Source of the DNA: Phycisphaera sp.
GTDB lineage: Bacteria; Planctomycetota; Phycisphaerae; Phycisphaerales; Phycisphaeraceae
Direction of reading: 5' to 3'
Length of the DNA stretch: 64,000 bases
NCBI GenBank assembly: GCA_016125215.1
Contig: WGMF01000029.1
Location: 50,306 to 114,305 of the forward strand
The position numbers and the translations under genes are program-made. This document shows, piece after piece, positions 43,505 through 53,411 of the stretch (the stretch's first letter is position 1; each line of letters begins with the position of its first letter). The notes under the pieces were generated by a model. It was not told where the DNA came from. It worked only from the letters and a program-made list of their open reading frames with translations, and searched no databases.

Positions 43505-44953
43505 CTAGATCACAATCTTCACGCCCGGATCGATGGACCCGGGCAGCTTGACCGTGGCCAGGTCGCCCGGCTCGGTCGCGGTGGTGTGGGGGATTTCGAT
43601 CACGGCATCGACGGTGCCGTCGGGTTTGCGGGGAACCTTGACTCCGTTTGCTTCGAGCCACTTGGCGGCACGGTTGACCTGGAGTTGTTTGCTTGTCGCG
43701 GGGCAGTCCAGCACGCCCGTGTTTCCGGGGGCGTCGGCGTTCTTGATCGGGGCAAATTCCTCGGAACGGCTGGTCTCGTAGACGATGGACGCATCACAGA
43801 AAGGCAGGGCATCGAACACGAATGTCTCAAGCTTCACCGCGTTGGGCTTGTCGGGTTTGATCGGTTGACCCGTTGCCGGATCGAGGCACGCGACTTTCTT
43901 CTCCGCGCGGTGGAAGGGCAGGGCAAAGCCGTCGCTCGAGGTGTTGAGCCTCTCAACGAAATCAACCCGGATGACGTGCAGCGCGATCGAGCCCGCGAGG
44001 AAGCGCAGCGAGCCGTCGGGCAGGCGTTCGTGCGCCAGTTCATCCGGCAAATCGGAGTATTCGATGACGGTCATCTTCCCGTCCACGAGGCAGAAGTTCC
44101 CGAGCTTTTCCAGCGGCTCGCGCTTGGGCAGCATCTTGCTGGACATCTGCGCCCGGTCGAGCGCGTGCAGGCCGATGAACAATGGGTCGATCACGCGGAC
44201 GATCGGGTTGTCGACCTGTGTGTAGCTGATCTGTTCGATACCCCGCTTCTTCATGTCGGCGATCGCGCCGCTGGTCCACAGGGCCTTGAGCGACCCACCG
44301 TGGCCGTTGGGCGAAAGCGCGAGGCTCGACGGGGATTCGAGCAGCGCCTTGCCGGTCTTCATGTCGATCGCGGGCATCATCGCCTGGGGGAAGAGCTTGA
44401 CGGTTTCATTGCCAAGCCCGAAGTAGTTTTGCGACTCGAAAAACTCAAGCGTGGGGACGTGGTTGACCGGGCTGGTCATGACATACCACGGCAGGTTGAC
44501 CCCGAACTTTTCGCGGGTCTTGAGGAGGTATTCCGCCATGCAGCCAAAGAGCGTCTGGCCGCGCACCGGCGTGGCGGGGAAGGTGCCTTTGGGCGCATCC
44601 CACCCGAGGCGTGTGCCCTGACCGCCTGCCACGGTGAATGCGGCGACCTTGCCTTCGCGCACGAGTTGCTCACCGAGTTGCCCTGCCTGCGCGTATTTGT
44701 TCTTAAGATTCGCCGGCGGGGTGTAGGGGTACCACGGCGCGGGCTTCACATCACCCGGAAGTTCAAAAACCGGCTTGTTGAGCACGTGCGACTTGACGAG
44801 CCTTGCGACCTCGGGCCAATCGATCGATTCGACCTGTTCAAGCAGGATTCGCCTGCCTGAATCATCAAGACTGTCTATGTGTTTGAAGACGTGTCCCTGC
44901 CCGGCTTTCTCAAGCGTGGCACGCGCGGCGGTGATGCGGTCGGTGATGTTCAT
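43505..44953 (-). CDS. UDP-sugar pyrophosphorylase, UAP1-like (UDPGP type 1)
   Basis: 482 residues, related to eukaryote-type UDP-N-acetylglucosamine/UTP-glucose uridylyltransferases rather than bacterial GalU or GlmU. Key parts: nucleotide-binding [71 protein letters not shown] (metal Asp), and [12 protein letters not shown]. It makes an activated UDP-sugar in the cytoplasm. UAP1-like proteins are a recurrent planctomycete trait. Confidence 0.9.
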   Translation of the reverse strand: MNITDRITAARATLEKAGQGHVFKHIDSLDDSGRRILLEQVESIDWPEVARLVKSHVLNKPVFELPGDVKPAPWYPYTPPANLKNKYAQAGQLGEQLVREGKVAAFTVAGGQGTRLGWDAPKGTFPATPVRGQTLFGCMAEYLLKTREKFGVNLPWYVMTSPVNHVPTLEFFESQNYFGLGNETVKLFPQAMMPAIDMKTGKALLESPSSLALSPNGHGGSLKALWTSGAIADMKKRGIEQISYTQVDNPIVRVIDPLFIGLHALDRAQMSSKMLPKREPLEKLGNFCLVDGKMTVIEYSDLPDELAHERLPDGSLRFLAGSIALHVIRVDFVERLNTSSDGFALPFHRAEKKVACLDPATGQPIKPDKPNAVKLETFVFDALPFCDASIVYETSRSEEFAPIKNADAPGNTGVLDCPATSKQLQVNRAAKWLEANGVKVPRKPDGTVDAVIEIPHTTATEPGDLATVKLPGSIDPGVKIVI

Positions 44954-44968
44954 GGCGGATCGGTTGAT

Positions 44969-45002
44969 GACGGGATAACAGGATGTAAGGGATCGACAGG
45001 AT
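44969..45002 (-). promoter_or_regulatory. oriented 34-bp upstream element, UDP-sugar gene copy
   Basis: Minus strand: ATCCTGTCGATCCC, TTAC, ATCCTGTTATCCCGTC, ending 15 bp before the ATG at 44953. Confidence 0.6.
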
Positions 45003-45017
45003 CAAGACAAGGCATTT

Positions 45018-45185
45018 TTAACGCAGAGGACACAGAGGGCGCAAAGCAGGGGTAGAGCGGAATGGATGATGTTGATGATCTCAGCGGTCGGCGTCACCGG
45101 TCGCAAGCGACCGGGCTAAATGGGAATGATTCCCTCCTGACTCCTAACTCCTACCTCCTGTTTCCTCTCTCCTATCGCCTCTCTA
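45018..45185. repeat. repeat block N5, one-sided with central hairpin
   Basis: AACGCAGAGGACACAGAGGG (~45018-45038), then GATGATGTTGATGATCTCAG (~45064-45083), then the shared hairpin in reverse, ACCGGTCGCAAGCGACCGGG with CTAAAT (~45099-45122), then CTCCTGACTCCTAACTCC and related pyrimidine tracts to 45185. The tract runs into the neighbouring gene: its last codons (Glu-Leu-Glu-Arg-Lys-stop) are made of the AGGAGTTAG-like sequence. No separate gene is present. Confidence 0.75.
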
Positions 45186-45914
45186 CTTTCTCTCTAACTC
45201 CTTGCTTTGCCACGCGGCGTGGCCGACGAAGAACGGGCCGAGGCGTTCGAGGTATTGCGAGGTCTGTTTAGTCTTGCGCATCGCCTGCACGACGGCGGAG
45301 AGCGGGTGCAGGTTCTTGCCGACAAGACCCACGACAAAGTCGTTGTCGTTCGTGTCCATGCCGTGACACATGAGTCGGATGTCGTGCGCCATATCGTGGG
45401 CACCGAAGGCCATGCCGATCACGCCGTGCTCCATGAGGATGGCGCGTTGCTCTTCGCCGGGGAGCTGCGCAAAAGCGCCGGCCCTGCGCAGTGGGTACCA
45501 CACCGCCCAAGGCCACGCGGGGTTGAGGGCTGTGCGTGTTGGTCGGGTGAAGAGTGTTTCTTCGAGGTCGGTCTCGTAACCGAGCGTGTACGTTCGGCCG
45601 AACATCGTGAAGCCCGGCTTGAGCGTGATCGAGGTAAAGGGCTCGCGTTGCAACACCGGCCGGAGCGTGCTGACGAAGAAGGCCGGGTCTTCGCTGAGTG
45701 TGAGCAGCGCGACACCGGTGGGATCGAGCACGTCTTCGTAAACGACCGCTGGGGTGTTGAGCTTCGCCGCCGCGTCGAAGACGGGCTTCGTGTCACGGCA
45801 ACCGGTGAAGACGAGCAACTGGATAAAGAGCCTGCGGTCTGTGGCCTGGGGTTGGCCGTCCCGGGGCGAGCCGTGCTCGAGGATGTCGGGTTTGTCTGGC
45901 GTTGGTCGTGGCAT
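45183..45914 (-). CDS. chlorite dismutase family heme protein
   Basis: 243 residues. Cld/HemQ fold signs: YPLRRAGAFAQLPGEEQRAILMEHGVIGMAFGAHDMAHDIRLM, GMDTNDNDFVVGLVGKNLHPLSAVVQAMRKTK and YLERLGPFFVGHA. The proximal heme His is probably in the HDMAHDI segment. It may be a coproheme decarboxylase-like protein; the chlorite-dismutase Arg cannot be judged by eye. Its last five codons consist of repeat tract. Confidence 0.85.
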   Translation of the reverse strand: MPRPTPDKPDILEHGSPRDGQPQATDRRLFIQLLVFTGCRDTKPVFDAAAKLNTPAVVYEDVLDPTGVALLTLSEDPAFFVSTLRPVLQREPFTSITLKPGFTMFGRTYTLGYETDLEETLFTRPTRTALNPAWPWAVWYPLRRAGAFAQLPGEEQRAILMEHGVIGMAFGAHDMAHDIRLMCHGMDTNDNDFVVGLVGKNLHPLSAVVQAMRKTKQTSQYLERLGPFFVGHAAWQSKELERK

Positions 45915-45985
45915 GGCCGGTGAGTTTACCGGCTGCGGTGGGGGGCTTCAACGAAGCGCCCAAGCGACCGGGCCACACGCTCGAT

Positions 45986-46606
45986 TCAATCCGTCACACT
46001 CGTTGAGGGCGTGGCGTGGATACCCGTTTCGGTGAGGGGCACTTCGACCTGTTCCTGGACCCGCCAGGAGCGGAGGTACTGCGGCGTCACGAGCACGTCG
46101 AGGTCGAGGACCATCGACTTCTCTTTTTCCTCGACGATCTTGATCGTGCCGGTGATGCGGTTGCCGTAGATAAAGAACGCGCCGCCATCGAGGCTCACGT
46201 CGTAACCGAGCTTGGCTTCAGGGATATCGTTGACCACGAGCGTCTCGCCGGCCTTGAGTGTGTAAGGGACCGTGACCCAGGCGCGTTCGAGATTGGTCTT
46301 TACGCGCGAGGTGTCGTTCTTGTTGTCCTTGTTGGCTTCACTCGTGAATGTGGTGACGCGCGTCATCACCAGCACCCGGTCGAGGCCGGGGCGGAAGCCG
46401 TGCCTGCCGCGCGGTTCGGGTTCGGTCGAATCGCGCACGACCTCTGCGTTGGGGATGATCTCGAAATCCACGTGCGCGTTGACGCTCGTGTTGGGCTTGT
46501 CGTTGGGCGGGAGGTTGGCACCCCAGCAACCCATGAGGCTGCACGACACCGCGGCAAGGGTCGTCATCACGAAAAGACGCGAAATGGTTTTCAAAGTGGG
46601 GGTCAT
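45986..46606 (-). CDS. lipoprotein, unknown
   Basis: 206 residues from ATG 46604-46606. Type II signal with lipobox: LFVMTTLAAVSCSLMGC, Cys near residue 27. The mature part is beta-rich (ERAWVTVPYTLKAGETLVVNDIPEAKLGYDVSLDG, KEKSMVLDLDVLVTPQYLRSWRVQEQVEVPL). No family recognised. A possible weak copy of the oriented upstream element (GATCCTTTACAG, TGTATCCTGTGC) lies ~46656-46680. Confidence 0.7.
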   Translation of the reverse strand: MTPTLKTISRLFVMTTLAAVSCSLMGCWGANLPPNDKPNTSVNAHVDFEIIPNAEVVRDSTEPEPRGRHGFRPGLDRVLVMTRVTTFTSEANKDNKNDTSRVKTNLERAWVTVPYTLKAGETLVVNDIPEAKLGYDVSLDGGAFFIYGNRITGTIKIVEEKEKSMVLDLDVLVTPQYLRSWRVQEQVEVPLTETGIHATPSTSVTD

Positions 46607-46768
46607 CGTGTCATACTCCGTTGAGCAAACCCCAAGCCGTCCGCACGGTTGAAGGAATGCACAGGATACACTGTAAAGGATCATTATCGGCCCGATCCGA
46701 TCGTGAGCTTACCCCGGGTGCCCCGAACGGCCCGGACACAGGTTATCACACCCAGCCGGTGAGAACCG

Positions 46769-48547
46769 ATGCCAAGACACCGACGAAAATCCAATGTCAC
46801 CGCCGTCGCGATCAGCCTGCTCGTCACCGCGACGCTCTCGGTCATCGTCGCCCGCTACACGATCCCGCTGTACCAGCGCTGGCGGGTGTTGGAGCAACTC
46901 CTGAGCGACGACCCGGCGGTGCGTGAGCGGTCGCTCAACTTCGTCCTGCGTTACGCAGCCGATAACCCCGACATCCGTGGCGGCGCGGTCCGCAGGCTGC
47001 CCCGGGCCGACGACGCACAGTTCCGTGAATTGGCTTATTTCCTTGACAAGGCGGGCCTGTGGGACCGGGCGACAGTGGGGGACGCATCGTGGCTGCGCTG
47101 GCTGGGGCTTGCGCTTAAAGACGACAACCCCGAGTCGCGCATTGCTTCGTCACAGAACCTGGCGCAGCTCGTCGACCTGGCCGGCGATCCACGGCTTGTT
47201 GCGCTGCTAACCAGCGCGATCCACGATGACAACGCCGACGTGCGTTACAACACGCTCACCGCCTCTGCGTTGTTGCGTGGTGCGGCGGGCGAAGAATCCG
47301 AGGCGTACGACAAAATTATCGAGTCCACCCTGCACGACAAAGAGTCGGCTGTCGCGCGGCACGCATGGATTTATGCGGGGTTGCTGCGGGTTTTGTCGCC
47401 CGAAGTCCTGCGCGATGAAGATTGGAAGACCGCCGACAAGTCCGTGGCACAGGCGATGATCTGGGCGATAGCCCGGATCACACCCGAACGCCCCGAGGCT
47501 GTCGTCGGTGTATTGAGTGACCCCCGGGCCGACCCCGCCTTGAGACAGACCGCGGCCTTTGCGCTCTCGCAAAGCCTCACCCCCGACGCACGGGTCGCGC
47601 TGGGTGAGGCGTATGACTCGGCGCAGAGCGACCCGGTGCTGCGGCTGCGTTGCCTGCTTGCGTCTGACACTTTGTTAGATCAACCCAAACCCGTCATCGG
47701 TGAGGGCGGAGATCGGGCCGATGACGCTCTACTGGCCGCGTGGTGGTTCAGGGCTGCGCAGGTCGCGGACGCACAGCACCCCTTTGATCCGACCGCGATG
47801 AGCCCGCTCGATACCCTGGCGTACATCGAGGGGAGCCCGCCGGGCAAACGGTGGGAACACACCGGGGAATGGCCTGTCCTGACTTGTGTGACAGCCTGGC
47901 TCGGTTCGCCCGGTTTGGATCGGGCACTGGTCGAGCCCGCCCTGCGCAGCGACGATCCGACGATGCGTGACCTGGCCTGTGTCGCGGCGTCGAAATGCGA
48001 AGACGTGCTCGACATGGCCACAAAACTACTCAAGACCTTCGACGAAAACGCGCGTCTGTCGGGTGTGATCGTCGCCGGCCTGGCCGGTGTCAGACCCACC
48101 GGCACGCTGCGCGACACGGGTCAAAAGGTCGACCTGCTCGACTACGTTTCGCAGTACCCCGACTGGCGGCTGGGGCAGTATGTCCGTTTGGCCGACTGGC
48201 TTCAGGGCAGGCTCAACGATGAACAGGCCACGGCGAAACACGTCAACCCCGCGCTGTCACTTTTGATTAGAAAAGACCTGCCCCGTTCCACTTTGCTGCT
48301 CGTCTCTCTGGAGCGCGACCTTCCGGGGACGCTCGATGCGCTGCTGGTCCCGCAGGGTGAGGCCGACGTGGACGCACTGCTGGACCTGTTCGTGGCCAAG
48401 CGGTGGTGGCACGTCCTCGAGCCGCATCTTCCCGATGATGCACCGCGCCTCTGGCTCTGGGGGGACGAGGGATTGCAGCGGTTCCAGATCGAGTTGTTGC
48501 GTGAGTGGTGGGTGCTCAACAGGTCGGCTTACCCGCACACGCCCTGA
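46769..48547 (+). CDS. membrane-anchored HEAT-repeat protein
   Basis: 592 residues: a basic N-terminus, one transmembrane anchor (~10-30, VTAVAISLLVTATLSVIVA), then a long run of HEAT-type helical repeats facing the periplasm (SRIASSQNLAQLVDLAGDPRLVALLTSAIHDDNADVRYNTLTASALLRG and similar). No catalytic motif. Its 3' end overlaps the convergent arsC end by 19 bp. Confidence 0.75.
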   Translation: MPRHRRKSNVTAVAISLLVTATLSVIVARYTIPLYQRWRVLEQLLSDDPAVRERSLNFVLRYAADNPDIRGGAVRRLPRADDAQFRELAYFLDKAGLWDRATVGDASWLRWLGLALKDDNPESRIASSQNLAQLVDLAGDPRLVALLTSAIHDDNADVRYNTLTASALLRGAAGEESEAYDKIIESTLHDKESAVARHAWIYAGLLRVLSPEVLRDEDWKTADKSVAQAMIWAIARITPERPEAVVGVLSDPRADPALRQTAAFALSQSLTPDARVALGEAYDSAQSDPVLRLRCLLASDTLLDQPKPVIGEGGDRADDALLAAWWFRAAQVADAQHPFDPTAMSPLDTLAYIEGSPPGKRWEHTGEWPVLTCVTAWLGSPGLDRALVEPALRSDDPTMRDLACVAASKCEDVLDMATKLLKTFDENARLSGVIVAGLAGVRPTGTLRDTGQKVDLLDYVSQYPDWRLGQYVRLADWLQGRLNDEQATAKHVNPALSLLIRKDLPRSTLLLVSLERDLPGTLDALLVPQGEADVDALLDLFVAKRWWHVLEPHLPDDAPRLWLWGDEGLQRFQIELLREWWVLNRSAYPHTP

Positions 48548-48963
48548 AGAAACCCCTCCGCCCATCGACCAATCTGGTCACGCACGTCCCGGAAGACTTC
48601 CAGGACTTGCGACTCATCGCCGGTGGCCTTGTCCGGGTCGGGGAAGCTGTGGTGGACGGTGCGCTTTGCGCCGGGCAACACCGGGCAGGTCTCGCGTGCC
48701 GAGTCGCACACGGTCACGACACAATCGAAATCCTGCCCGAGGTATTCCTCGACGTGCTTAGAGCGGTGGTCCGTCAGGTCGATGCTGACTTCCTTCATCA
48801 CCTTGACCGCAAGAGGGTGGACCACTGAGGGCTTGACCCCCGCGCTGTGGACCTCGACGTGTTTGCCGCCCAGATGCCGCAGCCAACCCTCGGCCATCTG
48901 CGATCGGCAGCGGTTGGCGGTGCAGAGCACGAGCAGGCGGAGTTTGTCGGTGTGGTCCATCAT
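48529..48963 (-). CDS. arsC: arsenate reductase, LMW-phosphatase (thioredoxin-coupled) type
   Basis: 144 residues starting at the ATG that overlaps the aquaporin TGA (ATGA; a second ATG follows directly). P-loop LLVLCTANRCRSQMAEGWLRH (CxxNxCRS); later cysteines in VVTVCDSARETCPVLPG provide the redox relay; HHSFPDP holds the general acid Asp. It reduces arsenate to arsenite. The coupled aquaporin would let arsenite out. Confidence 0.92.
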   Translation of the reverse strand: MMDHTDKLRLLVLCTANRCRSQMAEGWLRHLGGKHVEVHSAGVKPSVVHPLAVKVMKEVSIDLTDHRSKHVEEYLGQDFDCVVTVCDSARETCPVLPGAKRTVHHSFPDPDKATGDESQVLEVFRDVRDQIGRWAEGFLQGVCG

Positions 48964-49688
48964 GATTGGTCCGATGCCAAAAGATCGGGCACACAAGACC
49001 CACCGCAGCAACCGGGTTGCGGGTTGAAGAGTCGGCAGGCGACGGTGGCCAGTGATGCACCCACGGGTGTGGCCAAAATGTAAATCCAAAGTTCATTCAC
49101 ACGCCCTGACACGAGCGCCGGGGCGAGTGACCGCGCGGGGTTCATCGACGCCCCGCAGACCGGGCCGGCAAAGAGCGCCGCCAGCGCGACCGTTCCCCCG
49201 ATGGCAATCCCCGCCATCAATCCCGTCTCGCGGGCCTCGATGCTCACGTGCAGGATGACGTACATGAGGATCGCCGTGAGCACAACTTCCAGGACAAATG
49301 CCCGCCACCACGGTCCGACAGGGAGCGTCGCGCCGAGTGTGACGTGCTCCGGGAAGAGCGCCCTCAACAGCAGGCTGGCCGCCAACGCCCCCACGCACTG
49401 TGACAAGATGTAAGGCATCACTTCGCGTAACGGGAATCGCCCCGACAGGAAAAATCCCCACGACACCGCGGGGTTGAGGTGCGCGCCGGACGACGAGCCG
49501 ACGGTATAGATCATCGCCATGACGACCAGGCCGAACGCCAGCGAGACGCCGACGTGCGTGACCGTTCCGCCCGTGGTGTCGTTGACGATGATCGACCCGG
49601 TGACCACGAAGACGAGGGCAAACGTGCCGATCGCCTCTTCAAGGGATCGCTTCGGGAGACTCGGTCGTGTATCGCGTACGGCTGTCAT
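48960..49688 (-). CDS. MIP-family channel (AqpS/aquaglyceroporin-like)
   Basis: 242 residues from ATG 49686-49688. Two NPA boxes: GSSSGAHLNPAVSWGFFLSG and GPVCGASMNPARSLAPALVSG, with six transmembrane helices. The C-terminus has CCGGSC, possibly metal-binding. The four-base overlap with arsC suggests the arsenite-exporting role shown for AqpS beside arsC in Sinorhizobium. Its start lies 50 bp inside the 3' end of dinG on the same strand. Confidence 0.9.
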   Translation of the reverse strand: MTAVRDTRPSLPKRSLEEAIGTFALVFVVTGSIIVNDTTGGTVTHVGVSLAFGLVVMAMIYTVGSSSGAHLNPAVSWGFFLSGRFPLREVMPYILSQCVGALAASLLLRALFPEHVTLGATLPVGPWWRAFVLEVVLTAILMYVILHVSIEARETGLMAGIAIGGTVALAALFAGPVCGASMNPARSLAPALVSGRVNELWIYILATPVGASLATVACRLFNPQPGCCGGSCVPDLLASDQS

Positions 49689-51798
49689 GCTGGGGTCCGC
49701 CTGATCGGGGTTGATCGTGTATCTCCACGGGCATCGTCGGCAAAGCGTGGAGGAAGATTTTACCATAACGCTTGGTCGTGATCCGGCGGTCGGTGACGAC
49801 GACGGTGCCTGTGTCGGTACGCGAGCGGATGAGCCTGCCAAAGCCCTGTTTGAACTTGAGCACCGCCTCGGGAAGGGAGTATTCCATGAAGGCGTTCCCG
49901 CCGCGCGCGGTGATGCGTTCGATGCGGGCCTCGGTGAGCGGTCGGTCGGGCACGGCAAAAGGCAGTCGCGTGATGATGACGTTTCTTAATGCCTCTCCCT
50001 GCACGTCGACGCCCTGCCAGAAGCTCTCGACGCCCAGCAGCACGCTCCGCCGATCCCCACGGAAGGCTTCGAGCATGTGCGACCGCTGCACGCCCTCGCC
50101 CTGCACGAGCATGGGCATCGAGCGTTGGGCGAGGTGTGGCCGAAGAAAGTCGCCGGCCCGTTTGAGCAGGTCGTAACCGGTGAAGAGGATGAAAGCCCCG
50201 CCCTCGGTGCGGTCGATGTGCTTGACCAGGCAAGGCCCGAGCGCGTCGAGGTATTTCGGGTCGTTGGGTTCGGGGAGACTTGATTCGAGGATGAGCCGAC
50301 ATTGACGGTCGTAGTCGAAGGGTGAACCGAGTAACAAAGTGTTAGCTTGGTCGCAGCCCAGGCGAGAGCGGACGTGGGCAAACGGATCGTGCGTCTTGCC
50401 TGTTTTTTTATCGTCGTCCCGTGCGGACGTGGCCAGCGTGGCCGAGGTCAGCACGACGCCCAGCGGTTCATCGCGGCCGTTGGTGGCCTCAAAGAGCCTG
50501 CTGCGCAACAGCGAGCCGACCTCGACCGGGCTTGCGGAGAGCTTGACACGTGGAGTTCGGCCCTTCTGGATGACCTCTAACCAATAGACATGATCGGGTA
50601 ATTTCTGCGAGACCAGCGCGGTGAGCGTGGCCGCCAGAGATTCAGCCCGCAGGGCGTAGCCGTTGATCTCCATGCGGTCGTCCGCGTCGTCGAGCTTGTC
50701 GCGGAGCATCTTGAGTTGGATCGACAGGTCACGCAAAGCGGGTGAGAGGTCGTTGGGCACGATGTCGGGTTCGCGGATGCGGCCGTTGGTTCGGCCGGTC
50801 TGTTCCTGCCAGCGTGCGAGGTCGTCAAAGAGCACGTCGGTGGCGTAGGCCACGTCGCTCACCGCACGGATGCAGCGGTCGAGCAGCTCCGTGGGCGAGC
50901 CACGCTTGTGCGACAGGGCGGGGAGGATGCCCTTACCCCGTTGCGTGTAAAGACCGGTGATGAGGAGCATGACCTGGAATCGGCTGGCCGAAACGCCGAA
51001 GTGGTCGCTGGCCACGTCCTCGACGGTGTGCGCTTCATCGAGCACGACATAGTCATAAGGCGGGAGCAGCCCGAAGCCTTCTTCGCGCAGTTGCAGGTCA
51101 GCAAAGAACAGCGCGTGATTGACCACCAGGAGGTCCGCGTTCTCCATGCGTCGCCGGGCCGACTGGTAAAAACACTTCATGTAAGTCGGGCACCGCCGGC
51201 CCTGGCAGTCCTCGGAGTCGGATTGCACGCTCGACCAGATGGTGGGTTTTTGCAACTGTGGGAGTGTTGTGAGCGAGCCGTCCGTTGTGGTACGCGACCA
51301 CTCCTGGATCGTTTCGAGTGTCCGCATCTCGTCGTGGTCGGCAAAGAGTTCCACACGTCGATCCATCGTGCGCGCCAACCGGCGCAGGGAAACATAGTTG
51401 CCACGACCCTTGACCAGGACCGCGGTGAACTCCCCATCGCCCGGCAGGTGCCCCGCCAGGGCGTTGCGCAGAAACGGGATGTCTTTGTTTAGCAACTGCT
51501 CCTGCAGCGCGATGGTGTGGGTCGAGATCACGACGCGCCTGCGTGGTAGGTCGCCGTCCTCCGATGCACGGGCCTTGGCTTCGAGGATGTGTTTTATCGC
51601 CGGCAGGAGATAGGAAAAACTTTTCCCCACGCCTGTGCCCGCCTCGATGACCGTGGTCTTGCGTTGGGTAAAAGCCTCATCCACCGCCAAGGCCATACGT
51701 CCCTGCTCGGGGCGGTGGTCGTAGCGCTCACCCAGCCGCATTGCGATCGGGCCGGTGGGGGAGAGGATGGCTGCGATGTCGAATCCCATACCCCGCAT
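49639..51798 (-). CDS. DinG/XPD-family iron-sulfur DNA helicase
   Basis: 719 residues. Superfamily 2 helicase: Q-region MRLGERYDHRPEQGRMALAV, Walker A TTVIEAGTGVGKSFSYLLPA, the iron-sulfur cysteines (CQGRRCPTYMKC spaced with an earlier Cys), VVNHALFF, the DEAH box YDYVVLDEAHTVEDVASDHF, and motifs V/VI (LLGVESFWQGVDVQGEAL, GFGRLIRSRTDTGTVVVTDRR). It unwinds damaged or structured DNA 5' to 3'. First gene of a probable dinG-aqp-arsC unit. Confidence 0.93.
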   Translation of the reverse strand: MRGMGFDIAAILSPTGPIAMRLGERYDHRPEQGRMALAVDEAFTQRKTTVIEAGTGVGKSFSYLLPAIKHILEAKARASEDGDLPRRRVVISTHTIALQEQLLNKDIPFLRNALAGHLPGDGEFTAVLVKGRGNYVSLRRLARTMDRRVELFADHDEMRTLETIQEWSRTTTDGSLTTLPQLQKPTIWSSVQSDSEDCQGRRCPTYMKCFYQSARRRMENADLLVVNHALFFADLQLREEGFGLLPPYDYVVLDEAHTVEDVASDHFGVSASRFQVMLLITGLYTQRGKGILPALSHKRGSPTELLDRCIRAVSDVAYATDVLFDDLARWQEQTGRTNGRIREPDIVPNDLSPALRDLSIQLKMLRDKLDDADDRMEINGYALRAESLAATLTALVSQKLPDHVYWLEVIQKGRTPRVKLSASPVEVGSLLRSRLFEATNGRDEPLGVVLTSATLATSARDDDKKTGKTHDPFAHVRSRLGCDQANTLLLGSPFDYDRQCRLILESSLPEPNDPKYLDALGPCLVKHIDRTEGGAFILFTGYDLLKRAGDFLRPHLAQRSMPMLVQGEGVQRSHMLEAFRGDRRSVLLGVESFWQGVDVQGEALRNVIITRLPFAVPDRPLTEARIERITARGGNAFMEYSLPEAVLKFKQGFGRLIRSRTDTGTVVVTDRRITTKRYGKIFLHALPTMPVEIHDQPRSGGPQHDSRTRYTTESPEAIP

Positions 51799-51932
51799 GA
51801 TACGCCGACGTGGTCGTGGGTGAGTATGGGGTTAAAAATCATCAATCGGCTGACCCTGCCCGTACCCACGCGATATGATGCAATCAGGATTTCAGCTCTC
51901 TGGTCAGTGAATCATTCACCCGGCCCACCCCC

Positions 51933-53399
51933 ATGAACAATCGACGCCTATCGCCCTGCCTGACCGTCATGCTTGTGGCGTTCTGTTTGACGCCGACGGT
52001 TCTTGCCGATCCGATTGCACGATACGTGATCTATATGATCGCTGATGGCGCGGGGTACTCGACCTATGAATGCACGGGCGACTACACGGGCACGACGGGC
52101 AGGATGACCGTCAACGGCCTGGGCTGGGTCGGGCGGGCGATGTCGGTTTATCCGTTACGCAGAGGCCCGCAACCCGTCGCCGGTGCGGTCGGCCTCAGGC
52201 AGGACGCTAAAACGGTCTACAACTCCACACAGGCGTGGGACCCCACGCCGATCAAGCCCATCGAGGGCCTCGAGTTTACGGGCTATCTCTGGCACGACCA
52301 GACCTACCCCGATTCCGCTTGCACAATATCCGCCTCGATGACCGGCGTGAAGACCTACAACAACGCGCTCGACGTGGACGGCAACGGCAAGCCGGTCGAG
52401 ACATTTGCGCAATCGATCTGGGCCAAAGGCATGACCACAGGCGTCGTCACCACCGTGCAGGTCAGCGACGCCACCCCCGCGGGGTTTGCCGGTGTCTCGA
52501 ACGAAAGCCGGGTGAACCGACCCGAGATCATCCGGGACATGCTTGCGACACCGTACATCGATGTCATCATGGGCGCGGGCAATCCGGATTACGACAACGA
52601 CGGGCGCACGAAAACCTCGCCCAACTACAAGTGGATCGGGCGGGCGACGTGGGATCATCTCAAACAACAGCCTGGATCACAAAACGCCGGTTCCTGGCAA
52701 CTCATCCAGACCAAAGAGGAATTTGAAAATCTAGCACAAGGCACACTCGAACCCTATGACCCGCATCGCAAACTCATCGGCGTCGTCACCCGTTACGAGG
52801 GCAAGCAGCAGTACCGCTCAAACGACGGCGGATTCAGCAAGCCCAACTACACCACGCCCCCCGGCCAAGACATGCGCACCGACGTGCCCGACCTGCCCAC
52901 GATGGTCAGGGGCGCGCTGAACATCCTCCTCCGCAACGACAAGGGCTTTTTCCTCGGTATCGAACAGGGCGAGGTCGACCGCGCCATGCACGCCAACCAC
53001 CTCGGCCGCATGATCGAGGCCATGATGGAGTTCAACGACACCGTGGCGTTCATCGACGCCTACCTCACTGCCAACACGGGGCGGGACGATATGCCGAACT
53101 ACACTAACACTCTGTTAGTCGTGACCGCCGACCACGACCACCAGCTCTACGGCCCGAACAGCGACAACGTGGCGTTCGATCCCATTGTGGACAACGGCCC
53201 GGGCAAACTTCCGGGGGCCAGGTTCCAGACCACAGAACACAGCAACCACCTCGTCCCCGTCTATGCCAAAGGCGTGGGGAGTGAGTTGCTTGAGCGATAC
53301 GCCACGCAAAGCGACCCCGTCCGCGGCGCGTACCTCGACCAGACCGACCTGTACACGATTTTCATGACCGTGACCGGGCTTGCATCGCAGGAAAAATAA
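51933..53399 (+). CDS. exported alkaline phosphatase
   Basis: 488 residues with signal peptide (CLTVMLVAFCLTPTVLA). PhoA superfamily: YVIYMIADGAGYSTYE (metal Asp), nucleophile Ser in DQTYPDSACTISASMTG, VVTTVQVSDATPAGFA, FLGIEQGEVDRAMHAN (metal Glu, Asp, His), VVTADHDHQLYG and TTEHSNHLVPVYAKG (zinc His). It releases phosphate in the periplasm. The Cys after the Ser nucleophile replaces the common Ala. Confidence 0.92.
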   Translation: MNNRRLSPCLTVMLVAFCLTPTVLADPIARYVIYMIADGAGYSTYECTGDYTGTTGRMTVNGLGWVGRAMSVYPLRRGPQPVAGAVGLRQDAKTVYNSTQAWDPTPIKPIEGLEFTGYLWHDQTYPDSACTISASMTGVKTYNNALDVDGNGKPVETFAQSIWAKGMTTGVVTTVQVSDATPAGFAGVSNESRVNRPEIIRDMLATPYIDVIMGAGNPDYDNDGRTKTSPNYKWIGRATWDHLKQQPGSQNAGSWQLIQTKEEFENLAQGTLEPYDPHRKLIGVVTRYEGKQQYRSNDGGFSKPNYTTPPGQDMRTDVPDLPTMVRGALNILLRNDKGFFLGIEQGEVDRAMHANHLGRMIEAMMEFNDTVAFIDAYLTANTGRDDMPNYTNTLLVVTADHDHQLYGPNSDNVAFDPIVDNGPGKLPGARFQTTEHSNHLVPVYAKGVGSELLERYATQSDPVRGAYLDQTDLYTIFMTVTGLASQEK

Positions 53400-53411
53400 G
53401 GGTCAGGCCGC

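Noticed and set aside
45183..45914. Calling the chlorite dismutase family gene hemQ or cld
   Set aside because: Key catalytic Arg or HemQ Tyr could not be placed with certainty by eye, so only the family is given.
46652..46680. Sixth copy of the oriented upstream element before the lipoprotein gene
   Set aside because: Only parts match (GATCC, TATCCTGTG); too weak to list as a copy.
49689..49958. Longer aquaporin reading frame into dinG
   Set aside because: The extra N-terminus is a Ser/Arg-rich shadow of dinG; the MIP fold begins shortly after the ATG at 49688.
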